A stretch of DNA of 64,000 nt from an uncultured Clostridia bacterium (GTDB lineage: Bacteria > Bacillota > Clostridia > Oscillospirales > CAG-272), in NCBI GenBank assembly GCA_944393415.1, contig CALYAD010000068.1, positions 19,761 through 83,760 of the forward strand, in the 5' to 3' direction. The number at the start of each line of letters is the position of its first letter. Position 1 is the first letter of the stretch. A program made the position numbers and the translations under genes. The notes under the pieces were generated by a model that was given only the letters and a program-made list of their open reading frames with translations, was not told the DNA's origin and made no database searches. Positions 42,346 to 51,863 of the stretch are shown piece by piece.

Positions 42346-43260
42346 TTGTTCGGCTATATTCGTGTATATGAAAATGAATTAAAAGTGCGGGAATACAGAC
42401 TGTACAAAAGCGTGTACTGCGGACTGTGCAAAACGATGAAAAAACAGCTTGGATATGCTTCATCGCTTAACCTCAGCTATGATTTCGTTTTCCTTGCGCT
42501 TTTGCGCTCATATGTCTTAGGCGAGGGCTTTAAGATAAAACCCGGAAGATGCTTTCTGCATCCGTTCCGAAAACGCCCGATAGCCGAGGGAAACTCTTCT
42601 CTCGATTACTCCGCCGGAGCCTCGGCAATACTTATTTACAACAAGCTTCTTGACGACCTTCAGGACAACGGATTTTTAAGGCGGGGCATCGTACGGCTTT
42701 CCCTTCCCTTCTACAGGAGCTATATCAAGCGCGCGAAAAGAAAGCAGCCGGGCTTCGGCTTTGAAGTGCTCTCAGAGAAAGTCAAGAAATATCTTGATAA
42801 ATTGACCCGTCTCGAAAAAGAAGACTCCAAATCCGCCGAGCAAAACGCCGAGATCTTCGGAGAACTTCTTGGGGAAATTTTTTCTCACGGTCTTGACAGC
42901 TCTGAAACAGCAGAGCAATGCCGGCTTCTCGGCTTCCATCTCGGAAGATGGATTTACCTTATAGATCTTATGGACGACTTTGATAAAGACAAAAGACAGG
43001 GTGCTTACAATCCTCTCATTTCCGCGGGCTATACTTCCATTCCAACAGACCTGTTGACAGCCTCTCTTTACAGAGAAAACGAGCTCGCTGAAAACTGCCT
43101 TGCAGGTTTACCGGTAACTTACGAGGATATAGGAGCAATACTCAAGAATATACTTGAGCTCGGCCTGTCAAATACATGCGCTAAAATTCAGAAAACACAA
43201 AAACAAACAACAGATAAAGCCGAAAGGAACAGCCAAAGCGATGGAACGGGATCCGTATGA
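42346..43260 (+). CDS. DUF5685-like protein with metal-site and Asp-rich motifs
   Basis: A 304 aa cytoplasmic, helical protein, TTG start with GGAGG 7 nt upstream. YCGLC (Cys25, Cys28) and GRCFLH (Cys69, His72) could form a CxxC...CxxH metal site. Two Asp-rich helices follow: LLDDLQD (Asp103, 104, 107) and [13 protein letters not shown] (Asp207, 210, 211, 213, 215), resembling the paired DDxxD motifs of all-alpha isoprenoid synthases. I recall this as family DUF5685, function unknown. Its 3' end overlaps the first J-domain gene by 20 bp, so the two are coupled. The isoprenoid-synthase comparison is inference from motif spacing only. Confidence 0.7.
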   Translation: MFGYIRVYENELKVREYRLYKSVYCGLCKTMKKQLGYASSLNLSYDFVFLALLRSYVLGEGFKIKPGRCFLHPFRKRPIAEGNSSLDYSAGASAILIYNKLLDDLQDNGFLRRGIVRLSLPFYRSYIKRAKRKQPGFGFEVLSEKVKKYLDKLTRLEKEDSKSAEQNAEIFGELLGEIFSHGLDSSETAEQCRLLGFHLGRWIYLIDLMDDFDKDKRQGAYNPLISAGYTSIPTDLLTASLYRENELAENCLAGLPVTYEDIGAILKNILELGLSNTCAKIQKTQKQTTDKAERNSQSDGTGSV

Positions 43261-43834
43261 TATACTCGGCGTGAGCCGTTACGCAACTGAGGACGAGATC
43301 AAAAAAGCATACAGAGAGCTTGTAAAAAAATATCATCCGGATAATTTTCCCGACGATAATATGAAAAAACTCGCCGAGGAGAAAATGAAGGAAATTAACG
43401 AGGCATACGAGTATGTGACACGCGGAGCGACAAACGCATACGCGGGAGGGGGAAGCTCATACTCCGCCTCTCAGTTCATTGAGATCCGCCGGCTTATCAA
43501 CGAACAGAATTATTCCGAAGCCGATATAAAGCTGGAGGCTATAAACGCTTCCGACCGAGGAGCGGAATGGAATTTTCTTAAAGGATGCCTTATGGCTCAA
43601 AAAGGCTGGTTTTTAGACGCAAATAAATATTTTGAGACCGCGTGCAGACTCGATCCGGCAAATGCGGAGTACAGGCAGGCATACGACGCCATGAGAAATA
43701 CAGCGGAAGCGTATACCCGAGGCTACCGTCAGGGAAGAACCAGCGGAAGAGGCTTCTGCGACGATTTCTGCACGGCTTTTATATGCACGGATTGCTGTCT
43801 GCATTGCTGCTGCGACGGTTCGGGAGGCTGCTGA
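43241..43834 (+). CDS. J-domain protein with nine-cysteine C-terminal tail
   Basis: A 197 aa protein. Residues 1-65 are a J domain ([23 protein letters not shown] at 32-34) able to stimulate DnaK. The middle (~80-150) is helical with a TPR-like pattern ([20 protein letters not shown]). The last ~28 residues hold nine Cys: CDDFC, ICTDCC, HCCC and GGC. The start at 43241 has AAAGGA 12 nt upstream, inside the end of the DUF5685 gene. There are no G/F or zinc-finger domains of classical DnaJ. The tail may bind metal, or be acylated or membrane-bound; not known. Confidence 0.8.
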   Translation: MERDPYDILGVSRYATEDEIKKAYRELVKKYHPDNFPDDNMKKLAEEKMKEINEAYEYVTRGATNAYAGGGSSYSASQFIEIRRLINEQNYSEADIKLEAINASDRGAEWNFLKGCLMAQKGWFLDANKYFETACRLDPANAEYRQAYDAMRNTAEAYTRGYRQGRTSGRGFCDDFCTAFICTDCCLHCCCDGSGGC

Positions 43835-43891
43835 ATAAAAATCTAAACCGTGTTCGATACGCCATTAACTTAAGCGAAAGGAAGCAGATAT

Positions 43892-44494
43892 ATGGCACCG
43901 GAACGCAGTCCCTATGATATTCTCGGTATAGATCACAACGCCTCAGAGGACGAGATAGAAGAAGCGTATCGCGTTTTAACTGACAAAACAGAAAGCTCTG
44001 ATCCCGAAATCAAAAAACAAGGAACCCAAGAAACATCGGAAGACGTCAAAAGAGCCTACGATATCGCAATACGCAGGGCGGTTATCGGGAAAAAAACGCT
44101 TTCAGAGCAATTTGACGAAATCCGTGTTTTGATAAACGAAAATAATTTAACGGAGGCGGATTTGCGTCTGGAGATAATCGACGGACCGGATCGTAAGGGC
44201 GAATGGAATTTCCTGTACGGCTGCCTTATGTCTCAAAAGGGATGGTTTCTTGACGCAAACATGTATTTTGAGGCTGCCTGTGCATATGAGCCCTCAAATA
44301 CGGAATATAAGGAGGCCCTTGATTCCATGAAGAAAACAGTTTCCTCGTATAAGGGAAGCAGTATTAAAAAAATCAAAAAAAACGGATACAAAGATACCCA
44401 TGGTTCATCATGTTGGGAAGGGATATGCGAAGGCTGCGGCGAGGGGTGCGCTGAAGGATGCTGCGAGGGATGCTGCGACGGGATCGATTGTTGA
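43892..44494 (+). CDS. Degenerate J-domain paralogue with nine-cysteine tail
   Basis: A 200 aa tandem paralogue of the gene before it. The J-like N-terminus (PYDILGIDHNASEDEIEEAY) has lost the HPD tripeptide and the helix II-III loop, so it should not activate DnaK. The middle shares [32 protein letters not shown] and the helical repeat. The tail has exactly nine Cys again, now spaced by Glu-Gly (CEGCGEGCAEGCCEGCC). 57 bp after the first gene. The conserved number of Cys despite different tail text suggests the tail is under selection. Confidence 0.8.
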   Translation: MAPERSPYDILGIDHNASEDEIEEAYRVLTDKTESSDPEIKKQGTQETSEDVKRAYDIAIRRAVIGKKTLSEQFDEIRVLINENNLTEADLRLEIIDGPDRKGEWNFLYGCLMSQKGWFLDANMYFEAACAYEPSNTEYKEALDSMKKTVSSYKGSSIKKIKKNGYKDTHGSSCWEGICEGCGEGCAEGCCEGCCDGIDC

Positions 44495-44495
44495 T

Positions 44496-45044
44496 ATGAA
44501 TACAGCCAAGAAGATCGCCTTCTGTTCGGTTCTGACGGCCGTATCCTCCGTCGTATTGTTTATTGGGGGCTTTATAGAGATCATAGACCTTACCGCGGCG
44601 GCAATCGCCTCGCTTTGCGTTATACTCGGTGTAATTGAGTTCGGATACAGATACTCGTTTTTGATATACTCGGTTTCCGCCGTTTTATCGTTTCTTGTTC
44701 TTCCCGGCGCGGCCCGTACGCCCGCCCTGTATTTTGCCGTTTTCTTCGGTTACTATCCTATTTTAAAATCGGTAGCGGAAAAGGCCGGAATTTTTCTCTC
44801 TTGGGTTATCAAAATACTGATATTTTCCGCCGCATATACCGTTTTGAGTTTGCTTACCGCCAAAATTATATTCCCTCAAAGCGATTTCGGGCTTCCGCAA
44901 CCGGAAACTAAATGGCTGCTGGCAGTCTTTTATTTCATATGTCTTATCGTATTTATATTGTACGATATAGCTTTAACAAGGGCAATCACAATTTATATAT
45001 CACGCCTCAGACGAGCTATGGGAATAGACAAATTACTGAAATGA
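44496..45044 (+). CDS. Predicted membrane protein of unknown function
   Basis: A 182 aa protein of five to six hydrophobic segments (about 8-28, 32-52, 58-72, 84-100, 108-125, 142-165), ending in a basic tail (SRLRRAMGIDKLLK). The ATG at 44496 begins one base after the stop of the second J-protein gene, so it is translationally coupled. I do not recognise a family with confidence; the general look is like ECF-S-type or small polytopic proteins. Its place last in the DUF5685/J-protein cluster suggests that the group acts at the membrane. Confidence 0.6.
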   Translation: MNTAKKIAFCSVLTAVSSVVLFIGGFIEIIDLTAAAIASLCVILGVIEFGYRYSFLIYSVSAVLSFLVLPGAARTPALYFAVFFGYYPILKSVAEKAGIFLSWVIKILIFSAAYTVLSLLTAKIIFPQSDFGLPQPETKWLLAVFYFICLIVFILYDIALTRAITIYISRLRRAMGIDKLLK

Positions 45045-45088
45045 ATAAAACATAGCAGAAAAAATTGTAAACAATTATGAACAAAAGC

Positions 45089-45117
45089 TTGACACGCTAT
45101 GATTTTTGGTGTAGAAT
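45089..45117 (+). promoter_or_regulatory. Sigma-A promoter of the yicC-fmt operon
   Basis: TTGACA (45089-45094), 17 bp, TAGAAT (45112-45117). Leader ~135 nt to yicC. All genes to fmt run in the same direction with short gaps or overlaps and no internal terminator is visible. Confidence 0.8.
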
Positions 45118-45258
45118 ATTAGTTATACAGCTATTTGACCGATTTTTTCGGATCGTCCTGAGCGGAGAAAGAAACAGTGTCAATCCTCTGTTTTTACCGC
45201 GTCTTAACCGCCTTTATAATACCAAACGTGACTACAAACGGAGGAAATGGTCTGTTCT

Positions 45259-46146
45259 ATGGCATACAGCATGACGGCATACGGTAAAGCGACCGGAAGC
45301 ACCGAAACAAAAAATTATATTGTGGAGTTAAAATCCGTCAACAGCAGATTCTTTGATTGTACGATAAAGATCCCTACTCAATACGGTCACCTTGAAGAAA
45401 AAATAAAATCATATTTACAGAGCCGGGGAATAAGCAGAGGCAAGATAAGCGTTTATGTCGGGATAGACCAGACCGCAACTTCGGAAAACGAGATATTATT
45501 AAACGAAAATTACGCTTCTCAGTATATAGCCGCTCTTCGTACGTTAGCGGAAAAATTCGGGCTCAGGGACGATATCAGCGTGATGAGAGTCGCCTCAAAC
45601 CGGGATATATTTTCTTTTAAAAGTCCCCCTGAGGACACGGAAAAGGACTGGAACGATATCCTGCCTACAATAAAAGCCGCTACCGATTCATTTTTAGAGA
45701 TGCGTATGTCCGAGGGTGAAAATCTGCGACGCGATCTATGCGAAAAGACCGAGCAGGTCACCCGACTCATTGATTTCATAAAGGAACACGCCGACGACGC
45801 CCAGGAGGTATACCGCGCAAGGCTTGAGCAAAAGCTCCGCAACACACTCGAGACTCTTGACTACCCAATCGACACGCAGCGAATTTTGACCGAGTGCGCC
45901 CTCTTCGCGGACAAGACCGCGATCGACGAAGAGCTGGTGCGGCTTGACAGTCATTTTCTTGCGTTCAAACAGGCTATTAACTCCGACGAAGCGATGGGAA
46001 GAAAACTCGATTTTATTTTTCAGGAGGTAAACCGCGAGGTAAATACTATCGGCTCAAAGGTGTCCGATATAGCTCTGACAAAAACCGTCGTTGAGATAAA
46101 AACAATGCTTGAAAAAATCCGAGAGCAGCTTCAGAATCTCGAATAA
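45259..46146 (+). CDS. yicC: YicC/YloC family endoribonuclease
   Basis: A 295 aa YicC-family protein, recently linked to RNA cleavage and turnover. SMTAYGKATG at the start and ELKSVNSRFFDC are the hallmark N-terminal motifs; GRKLDFIFQEVNREVNTIGSK, then SDIALTKTVVEIKTMLEKIREQ, is the conserved C-terminus. The family start MxxSMTxxG argues for the ATG at 45259, though GGAGG is 14 nt away; the ATG at 45247 is only 2 nt from it, so the true start is not sure. It heads the housekeeping operon before remA and gmk, the common Firmicute order. Confidence 0.92.
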   Translation: MAYSMTAYGKATGSTETKNYIVELKSVNSRFFDCTIKIPTQYGHLEEKIKSYLQSRGISRGKISVYVGIDQTATSENEILLNENYASQYIAALRTLAEKFGLRDDISVMRVASNRDIFSFKSPPEDTEKDWNDILPTIKAATDSFLEMRMSEGENLRRDLCEKTEQVTRLIDFIKEHADDAQEVYRARLEQKLRNTLETLDYPIDTQRILTECALFADKTAIDEELVRLDSHFLAFKQAINSDEAMGRKLDFIFQEVNREVNTIGSKVSDIALTKTVVEIKTMLEKIREQLQNLE

Positions 46147-46191
46147 AAAATCCGCTGCGCCTAAAAGAATTTGATTTGGTGAATATCAACT

Positions 46192-46458
46192 ATGAAATTT
46201 GTTAATATTGGATTCGGGAATACTGTATGTACAGACAGGATAATAGCCGTGGTCAGCCCCGAATCGGCGCCGATCAAGCGCCTCGTAATAGACGGAAAGG
46301 CCGCAGGTACCGTAATCGACGTTTCCTGCGGCAGAAAAACCCGTTCCGTTTTGATAACCGACTGCGGAAACATTATTCTTTCCGCCTTACAGTGCGAGAC
46401 CGTTTCAGCCCGCTTTAACGGCGCGGACGATTCCTCGGGTGATGAGTCCGAGCTCTAA
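46192..46458 (+). CDS. remA: RemA/DUF370 regulatory protein
   Basis: An 88 aa protein. MKFVNIGFGNTVCTDRIIAV and the following VSPESAPIKRL match RemA, the ring-forming DNA-binding regulator that switches on biofilm-matrix and osmoprotection genes in Bacillus. The position yicC-remA-gmk-rpoZ-priA is conserved. The last 15 residues are acidic and not conserved. The SD is weak. Confidence 0.9.
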   Translation: MKFVNIGFGNTVCTDRIIAVVSPESAPIKRLVIDGKAAGTVIDVSCGRKTRSVLITDCGNIILSALQCETVSARFNGADDSSGDESEL

Positions 46459-46544
46459 ATTTTCTCAGACCGTTCTGACATAAGACTTTAACTTTAATAT
46501 GTTAAAATTATTTAATATCGGCATAACCGAGAGAAAGGATCAAT

Positions 46545-47156
46545 ATGACAAGCAAGGGTTCACTTATTGTAATCAGCGGACCTGCGGGAAGCGGCAAGGG
46601 TACTATCGTAAAGCTTCTTTTGCAGGATGAAAGCTATACCGTATCGATTTCCACCACGTCACGTCAGCCTCGCTCAGATGACATCCCCGGAGTTACGTAT
46701 AATTTCGTGTCAAGCGAGGAATTCATTGATATGATCTCAAACGGAGAGCTCGCGGAATTCGCGGAATACGTGGGAAATTTCTACGGTACGCCGATAAGCA
46801 CGATCACAGAGCTTATCTCCTCCGGGAAAAACGTTATTCTGGAGATAGAAACCCAGGGGGCGCTCCAGATAAAATCAAGATTCCCGGAAGCAATTCTTAT
46901 CTGGCTTTCTCCTCCGGACTACGACACGCTCGATTCCCGTCTCCGCGGACGCGGAACAAATACTGACGAGGATATCAATAAACGACTTACAGCCGCACGC
47001 CGGGAGCTTCAGCTCCTCCCCTATTATGATTATATCGTTATAAACGAAAAGGGAAAGGCTGAGGAAGCTGCGGAAAAGATTCGAAAAATAGTTGAAGTAA
47101 ACTCAATGTCTACTAAACAAAACTCGGATTTTGTCCGTGAGTTTTACAAGCTCTGA
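46545..47156 (+). CDS. gmk: Guanylate kinase
   Basis: GMK, 203 aa: GMP + ATP to GDP + ADP. Walker A SGPAGSGKGTI (10-20), TTSRQPRSDDIPGVTYNFVS (GMP binding), NFYGTPISTI, and ILEIETQGALQIK are all intact. AAAGGA lies 6 nt before the ATG. In operon with remA and rpoZ; a link to (p)ppGpp physiology is general to the enzyme. Confidence 0.96.
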   Translation: MTSKGSLIVISGPAGSGKGTIVKLLLQDESYTVSISTTSRQPRSDDIPGVTYNFVSSEEFIDMISNGELAEFAEYVGNFYGTPISTITELISSGKNVILEIETQGALQIKSRFPEAILIWLSPPDYDTLDSRLRGRGTNTDEDINKRLTAARRELQLLPYYDYIVINEKGKAEEAAEKIRKIVEVNSMSTKQNSDFVREFYKL

Positions 47157-47198
47157 TCATAAATTTAATTTGGTAATACCGCGAGGAGATATAAAACC

Positions 47199-47492
47199 AT
47201 GATGATAACACCCGGAATCGAGGAGCTTTCCGAAAACGGAAAGTACAACCGCTACGAGCTTTGCATTGCCGTCGCAAAGTGCGCGAGAATCGTTACGGAC
47301 GAATATGTGGAGCAGTACAACAAAGCCGAAACAATGATAGCAAACAAAGAAACCGACAAAACCATAAGCGCGATTATCAAAAGAGAGCTTCGCGATGACA
47401 AAGCCGTTAAGGTCGCAATTAAACGCCTTGCCGCGCACGAATACAGAATAGTTGACGATTCCATCCGGGAACCCGGCGACAATGTCAGATAA
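47199..47492 (+). CDS. rpoZ: RNA polymerase omega subunit
   Basis: Omega subunit of 97 aa. NGKYNRYELCIAVAKCARIV carries the RpoZ core (R-x-x-L-x-x-x-x-A-x-x-A-R). The middle is Lys/Glu rich and the C-terminus has KVAIKRLAAHEYRI. Start at the first or second ATG (47199 or 47202). It ends 11 bp inside priA, so the two are coupled. Confidence 0.9.
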   Translation: MMITPGIEELSENGKYNRYELCIAVAKCARIVTDEYVEQYNKAETMIANKETDKTISAIIKRELRDDKAVKVAIKRLAAHEYRIVDDSIREPGDNVR

Positions 47493-49983
47493 CAATATTC
47501 AAAACGGCACTCGGCTCGGGTGCCGTTTTCGGCTCGCCTCGGTATATATACTCAGCGCCCCATATCATCTCGACAAGCCGTTCGACTACCGTATACCGGA
47601 TGCTCTCAAGCTCTCCGCCGGAGATTTCGCGGCAGTTCCCTTCGGCGGCGGAAACCGCCCCGAGACCGCGCTCGTCTTTCAGGTCCGCGAGACTGACGAA
47701 GCCGATATTTCGCGTTATAAGCCGATAAGCGCCGTTTTACCCTCAGTGTTGTCATTATCCGACGAAGCGTTACGGACAGTTGAGTTTTTAAAAGAGCATA
47801 CGTTTTGTACTACCGGAGACGCCGTGCGCACGATAACCCCTTCCTCGGCTTTCTCAAAGCTTGAAGAATTTCTGACATGCCTGCTTCCTCTGCCTGATTA
47901 TTATCCTGAACTTTCAGCTGAATATCAGGTATACGATTTTATTTCAAAATCCCCGGTATGCACAAAATCACGTCTCTATTCCGTATTCGGAGCAAAAAAA
48001 GCGGGGAAAGCCTTGTCAACGCTTATTTCGGAAAAAATAATTTCTTCAAGCATAAGCGTAAGAGATATAACGAATATCAAATACGCTTTGCTTTATTCCA
48101 CGCCTTTAACGGCTGACGATATAATAATTCTCGCAAAGGAAAGAAAACTGCGTTCCGTAAAGCACGCCGAGATATTAAAATATCTGTCCGAAAAAGGTAT
48201 TTCCGAGCAAGGCGAGCTGTGCGAGGCGACCGGAGCCACCTCCGCTCAGCTGAAGACGCTTACCGAAAAAGGCTATATCACATGCGAAAAACGTGAGCGA
48301 TACCGATTGTCGCAGATCGGAAGACGCGAACCCTCTTCACTGACCTTGAACGAGGAGCAGAAAAAAGCCGCCGATACTATCATATCACTGACACGTTGCG
48401 GCAAACCTAAGGCAGCTCTGCTTCACGGTGTTACCGGAAGCGGTAAAACTCATGTTATACGAGCGGTAATGGAGGAAGTCATAAAAAGCGGAAGATCGGT
48501 CATACTTTTAGTACCGGAAATATCTCTGACTCCTCAAACCATTTCTTTTTTTTCAGCCTCGTTCGGTGACAGAACGGCGGTGATCCATTCCGGACTTTCA
48601 GCCGGCGAACGCTTCGACGCGTGGAGAAGGATAAAAAACGGTGAGGTGGATGTCTGCATAGGAACACGCTCCGCGGTTTTCGCCCCGTTTCAAAGGCTTG
48701 GGCTAATCGTTATAGACGAGGAACAGGAGCATACCTACAAATCCGATTCTTCTCCCCGATATCACGCGAAGGAGGCAGCCGGCTTCCGCTGCGGCTATCA
48801 TAACGCGGTCCTGCTTCTCGCTTCCGCTACCCCGTCTCTTGAAAGCTATCACAAAGCCATGAAAGGAGCCTATACCCTTACAGAGCTGAAAGGCCGCTTC
48901 GGAAGCGCGCGCATCCCCAAAACAGAAATAATCGATATGAGGACCGAGGCAAAGGAAGGTAATTTCTCACTGTTCAGCGCCAGGCTTATCGATGAGCTGA
49001 GAGATACGATAGACCGTGGAAAACAGTCCATACTATTTTTAAACCGCCGAGGCTACCATAGCTTTGTAAGCTGCCCGATATGCGGAAAAGTATTTATGTG
49101 TCCGCACTGCAGCGTGTCGCTTACCCACCACTTTTCACGATTCAATGAAAACGGTTACCTCTGCTGTCATTACTGCGGCTACCGCTCCGACGTACCTGAA
49201 AAATGCCCGGAATGCGGAAGCCCGAAGGTACGCTTTATGGGGTACGGTACGCAGCTTGCCGAGGAACAGCTGCAAAAGCTGCTTCCGGACGCGCACATTC
49301 TTCGTATGGACGCGGATACCACAACCGGTAAATTTTCATACGACGATATTTTGGGACGCTTCCGCCGTAAGGAAGCAGATATACTTCTCGGAACACAGAT
49401 GGTCACCAAAGGTCACGATTTCCCTTCGGTAACCCTGGTAGGAGTCCTCAGCGCAGATCAATCGCTTTACGTGGACGATTACCGCGCAAACGAACGCACC
49501 TTTTCCCTTATCTGTCAGACGGTCGGACGCGCCGGGCGAGGAGACGAGGAAGGTCGCGCTCTGATACAGTGCTATACTCCGCAGCATCCGGTTTTGGCTC
49601 TTTCAGGGACACAGGACTACCGCGCGTTTTACGAAACCGAGATACCGCTCCGTAAATCGCTCGTTTTCCCTCCGTTCTGCGACATCGCCGTACTATCAGT
49701 CACTGCCGTCAGTGAGGAGGATGCCATAAATGCCTCAGGGAAGCTGTTTGAACAGATCAAAACGCTGGTCGGCACCGGCTACAAAGATGTCGGACTACAG
49801 GTTTTCGGTCCGTTTGAGGCTCCGGTATATAAGTTAAACGAAAAATTCCGTATGCGCCTTGTAATTAAAAGCCGCAACGGAAAACGCTTCCGCGCGCTTT
49901 TCAGAGAAGTGCTCAGCCAATTCGGCGCCGCAATGCCGAAAAACGTTACCGCATCCATAGACATAAACCCCTCTACCGTTTAA
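47482..49983 (+). CDS. priA: Primosomal helicase PriA
   Basis: PriA, 833 aa, 3'-5' helicase that restarts stalled replication forks. N-terminal DNA-binding domain (YHLDKPFDYRIPDAL), Walker A GVTGSGKT (~316-323), IDEEQEHTYKSD (DEEQ-type motif II), then eight zinc-binding cysteines between ~531 and 578 (CPICGKVFMCPHC and HYCGYRSDVPEKCPEC), and the motif GTQMVTKGHDFP. The start at 47482 (MSDNNIQNG) overlaps the rpoZ end; the frame is open earlier, within rpoZ. Normal length. Confidence 0.95.
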   Translation: MSDNNIQNGTRLGCRFRLASVYILSAPYHLDKPFDYRIPDALKLSAGDFAAVPFGGGNRPETALVFQVRETDEADISRYKPISAVLPSVLSLSDEALRTVEFLKEHTFCTTGDAVRTITPSSAFSKLEEFLTCLLPLPDYYPELSAEYQVYDFISKSPVCTKSRLYSVFGAKKAGKALSTLISEKIISSSISVRDITNIKYALLYSTPLTADDIIILAKERKLRSVKHAEILKYLSEKGISEQGELCEATGATSAQLKTLTEKGYITCEKRERYRLSQIGRREPSSLTLNEEQKKAADTIISLTRCGKPKAALLHGVTGSGKTHVIRAVMEEVIKSGRSVILLVPEISLTPQTISFFSASFGDRTAVIHSGLSAGERFDAWRRIKNGEVDVCIGTRSAVFAPFQRLGLIVIDEEQEHTYKSDSSPRYHAKEAAGFRCGYHNAVLLLASATPSLESYHKAMKGAYTLTELKGRFGSARIPKTEIIDMRTEAKEGNFSLFSARLIDELRDTIDRGKQSILFLNRRGYHSFVSCPICGKVFMCPHCSVSLTHHFSRFNENGYLCCHYCGYRSDVPEKCPECGSPKVRFMGYGTQLAEEQLQKLLPDAHILRMDADTTTGKFSYDDILGRFRRKEADILLGTQMVTKGHDFPSVTLVGVLSADQSLYVDDYRANERTFSLICQTVGRAGRGDEEGRALIQCYTPQHPVLALSGTQDYRAFYETEIPLRKSLVFPPFCDIAVLSVTAVSEEDAINASGKLFEQIKTLVGTGYKDVGLQVFGPFEAPVYKLNEKFRMRLVIKSRNGKRFRALFREVLSQFGAAMPKNVTASIDINPSTV

Positions 49984-50002
49984 CAGAAAGGACTGAATTC
50001 AT

Positions 50003-50482
50003 ATGGCAATTCTGAAAATACTTAAAGACAACGACCCCATGCTCCGTAAAATCAGCCGCGAGGTTGACATGATATCGCCCCGTATAATCACATTGCTCGA
50101 CGATATGCGGGATACTCTTCACAAAGCAAACGGCTGCGGGCTGGCGGCGGTTCAGGTCGGAGTCCTGCGCCGCGTAGTTATAATTGAGACCGAAAACGGT
50201 AAGCTGTACGAGATGATAAACCCGGTAATAGTTGAGCGCTCCGAGGAAAAGCAACACGAAATCGAAGGATGTCTCTCCATTCCCGGACGATGGGGAATCA
50301 CCTGCCGTCCAAAAACCGTAACGGTCAGGGCTATGGACAGAAACGGAAATTATTATACTCTCACCGGCAGCGATCTGCTTGCGCGCGCCATATGCCATGA
50401 GACCGATCACCTTGACGGTATTCTCTACACTGACAACGCCGAACGAATTCTTACCAAAGAGGAAATGGAAGGACTTGAATGA
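50003..50482 (+). CDS. def: Peptide deformylase
   Basis: PDF, 159 aa, removes the N-formyl group from new proteins. The three motifs are GCGLAAVQVG, EGCLSIPG (metal Cys) and HETDHLDG (both metal His and catalytic Glu). AAAGGA precedes the start. It is one base from the fmt start region, pairing the deformylase with its partner. Confidence 0.96.
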   Translation: MAILKILKDNDPMLRKISREVDMISPRIITLLDDMRDTLHKANGCGLAAVQVGVLRRVVIIETENGKLYEMINPVIVERSEEKQHEIEGCLSIPGRWGITCRPKTVTVRAMDRNGNYYTLTGSDLLARAICHETDHLDGILYTDNAERILTKEEMEGLE

Positions 50483-50483
50483 A

Positions 50484-51434
50484 ATGAGATCGGTTTTTAT
50501 GGGCACTCCGGAATTTTCCCAAATCGTTTTGCGCGCGCTGTGCGAACGAGGACGCGCGCCCGTGGCTGTCGTTACCCGCGCGGATAAACCTGCCGGACGC
50601 GGAAATACTTTGTCTGCCTCACCTGTAAAAAAATACGCCGTCTCTCGGGGTATCGAGACGCTCCAGCCGGAAAAGCTCTCCGATCCCGTGTTCACCGAGC
50701 GCCTTTGCGCGCTGTCCCCGGATATAATAATAGTCGTTGCGTACGGGAAAATACTTCCGGATTACGTCCTTAAGCTCCCAAAATACGGTTGTATCAACGC
50801 GCACGCCTCTATCCTTCCGGAATACCGCGGAGCGGCCCCGATGCAAAGAGCTATAATGGACGGAAAGCGTGAGACCGGGGTTACGATAATGAAAATGGAC
50901 AAGGGAGTAGACACCGGAGATACGCTTCTGACCCTGAAAACTCCGTTAAGCGATACCGATACTTTGGAAAGCGTACACGACCGTCTGGCGGAGCTGAGCG
51001 CAGAAGGTCTTTTACAGGCACTCGAGCTGATCGAATGCGGAAGGGCAGTTTTTGTTTCTCAGGATCATGAAAAAGCATCCTACGCCGAAAAAATACGCCG
51101 AGAGGATGAAGTTATCGATTTCCGCCGCTCAGCAAGCGAGCTTTCCTGTCAGATCAGGGCATTAACACCGTATCCGTTCGCTTTCTGCTCGTTTAACGGA
51201 AGATCGCTTAAAATAACCAAAGCCACCGTTCTTGAAGGCCCGCCTGAAAAAGAAGGGATTCCGGGAGAAGTGTTAGCAGCGGGAAAAAACGGCATAATCG
51301 TCGCATGCGGATCCGGCGCGCTTCTGATAACAGAGGTATTTCCGGAAAACAAGCGGCGTATGAGCGCCGCGGATTTCGTTAACGGAGCAAGAATAAAGCC
51401 CGGCGACAAGCTTGTCGGAGTTATCGGCACATGA
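50484..51434 (+). CDS. fmt: Methionyl-tRNA formyltransferase
   Basis: FMT, 316 aa, formylates initiator Met-tRNA. FMGTPEFSQIVL at the N-terminus, NAHASILPEYRGAAPMQRAI with the catalytic Asn/His, MDKGVDTGD, and an OB-like C-terminal domain. The ATG at 50484 lies one base after the def stop; the open frame further upstream is a shadow of def. Last gene of the operon; the T-box operon starts 50 bp later with its own promoter. Confidence 0.95.
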   Translation: MRSVFMGTPEFSQIVLRALCERGRAPVAVVTRADKPAGRGNTLSASPVKKYAVSRGIETLQPEKLSDPVFTERLCALSPDIIIVVAYGKILPDYVLKLPKYGCINAHASILPEYRGAAPMQRAIMDGKRETGVTIMKMDKGVDTGDTLLTLKTPLSDTDTLESVHDRLAELSAEGLLQALELIECGRAVFVSQDHEKASYAEKIRREDEVIDFRRSASELSCQIRALTPYPFAFCSFNGRSLKITKATVLEGPPEKEGIPGEVLAAGKNGIIVACGSGALLITEVFPENKRRMSAADFVNGARIKPGDKLVGVIGT

Positions 51435-51480
51435 TCCTTTGATCAAATCGACGACTCAAATTTATCCGACAATTTCCTAC

Positions 51481-51509
51481 TTGACAAAACGCAAAAATTA
51501 TGATATAAT
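51481..51509 (+). promoter_or_regulatory. Sigma-A promoter of the T-box operon
   Basis: Perfect TTGACA (51481-51486), 17 bp, TATAAT (51504-51509). Transcription should start near 51516, about 20 nt before the T-box Stem I. Confidence 0.9.
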
Positions 51510-51529
51510 CTGATTAAATGTGTCGGAGC

Positions 51530-51822
51530 AAAAACCAGTAATACGTCGCCTCTGTCTCAGAGAGCCGCCGAGCGGTGAAAGGCGGAACAGAGCGGCGTAC
51601 GAATTCCTTTTGCAAGCAGCTGTCTGAACCTATCCCGCTTCAGTTATAACGGGATGGCTGTAGGTCACGCCGGGTTCTCCCGTTACAGTGAATCGGTATT
51701 CGTTTGCGGTCGGACCGTAAATGCCAGTACCGTCAAGGGGCATACCGTGAGATATGTCCGAATCGAGGTGGTACCGCGGGTACATTCCCGTCCTCTGTAA
51801 AGCGAGCAGAGGACTTTTTTGT
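51530..51822 (+). promoter_or_regulatory. T-box leader, probable tRNA-Phe specificity
   Basis: Stem I opens with AGTA (51537-51540), has the AG-bulge-like CAGAGAG and an apical GGTGAAAG, and closes with GAA-TTC (51601-51606). The AGTA/GAA pair forms the loop-E motif that precedes the specifier, giving TTC = Phe. The T-box TGGTACCGCG (51769-51778) has T at its variable position, matching discriminator A73, as in tRNA-Phe. The terminator is GTCCTCTG (51790-51797) with CAGAGGAC (51807-51814) and six T. Uncharged tRNA-Phe should therefore raise expression of paaK-iorAB. The specifier reading is by eye. Confidence 0.88.
51790..51820 (+). terminator. T-box regulated terminator
   Basis: 8 bp stem GTCCTCTG/CAGAGGAC with a 9 nt loop and a U6 tract (51815-51820), 43 bp before paaK. 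Alternative to the antiterminator formed with the T-box sequence. Confidence 0.9.
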
Positions 51823-51863
51823 TTTCTGCGATCTAAAATGTACATATTGAAAGGAAAATAAGA

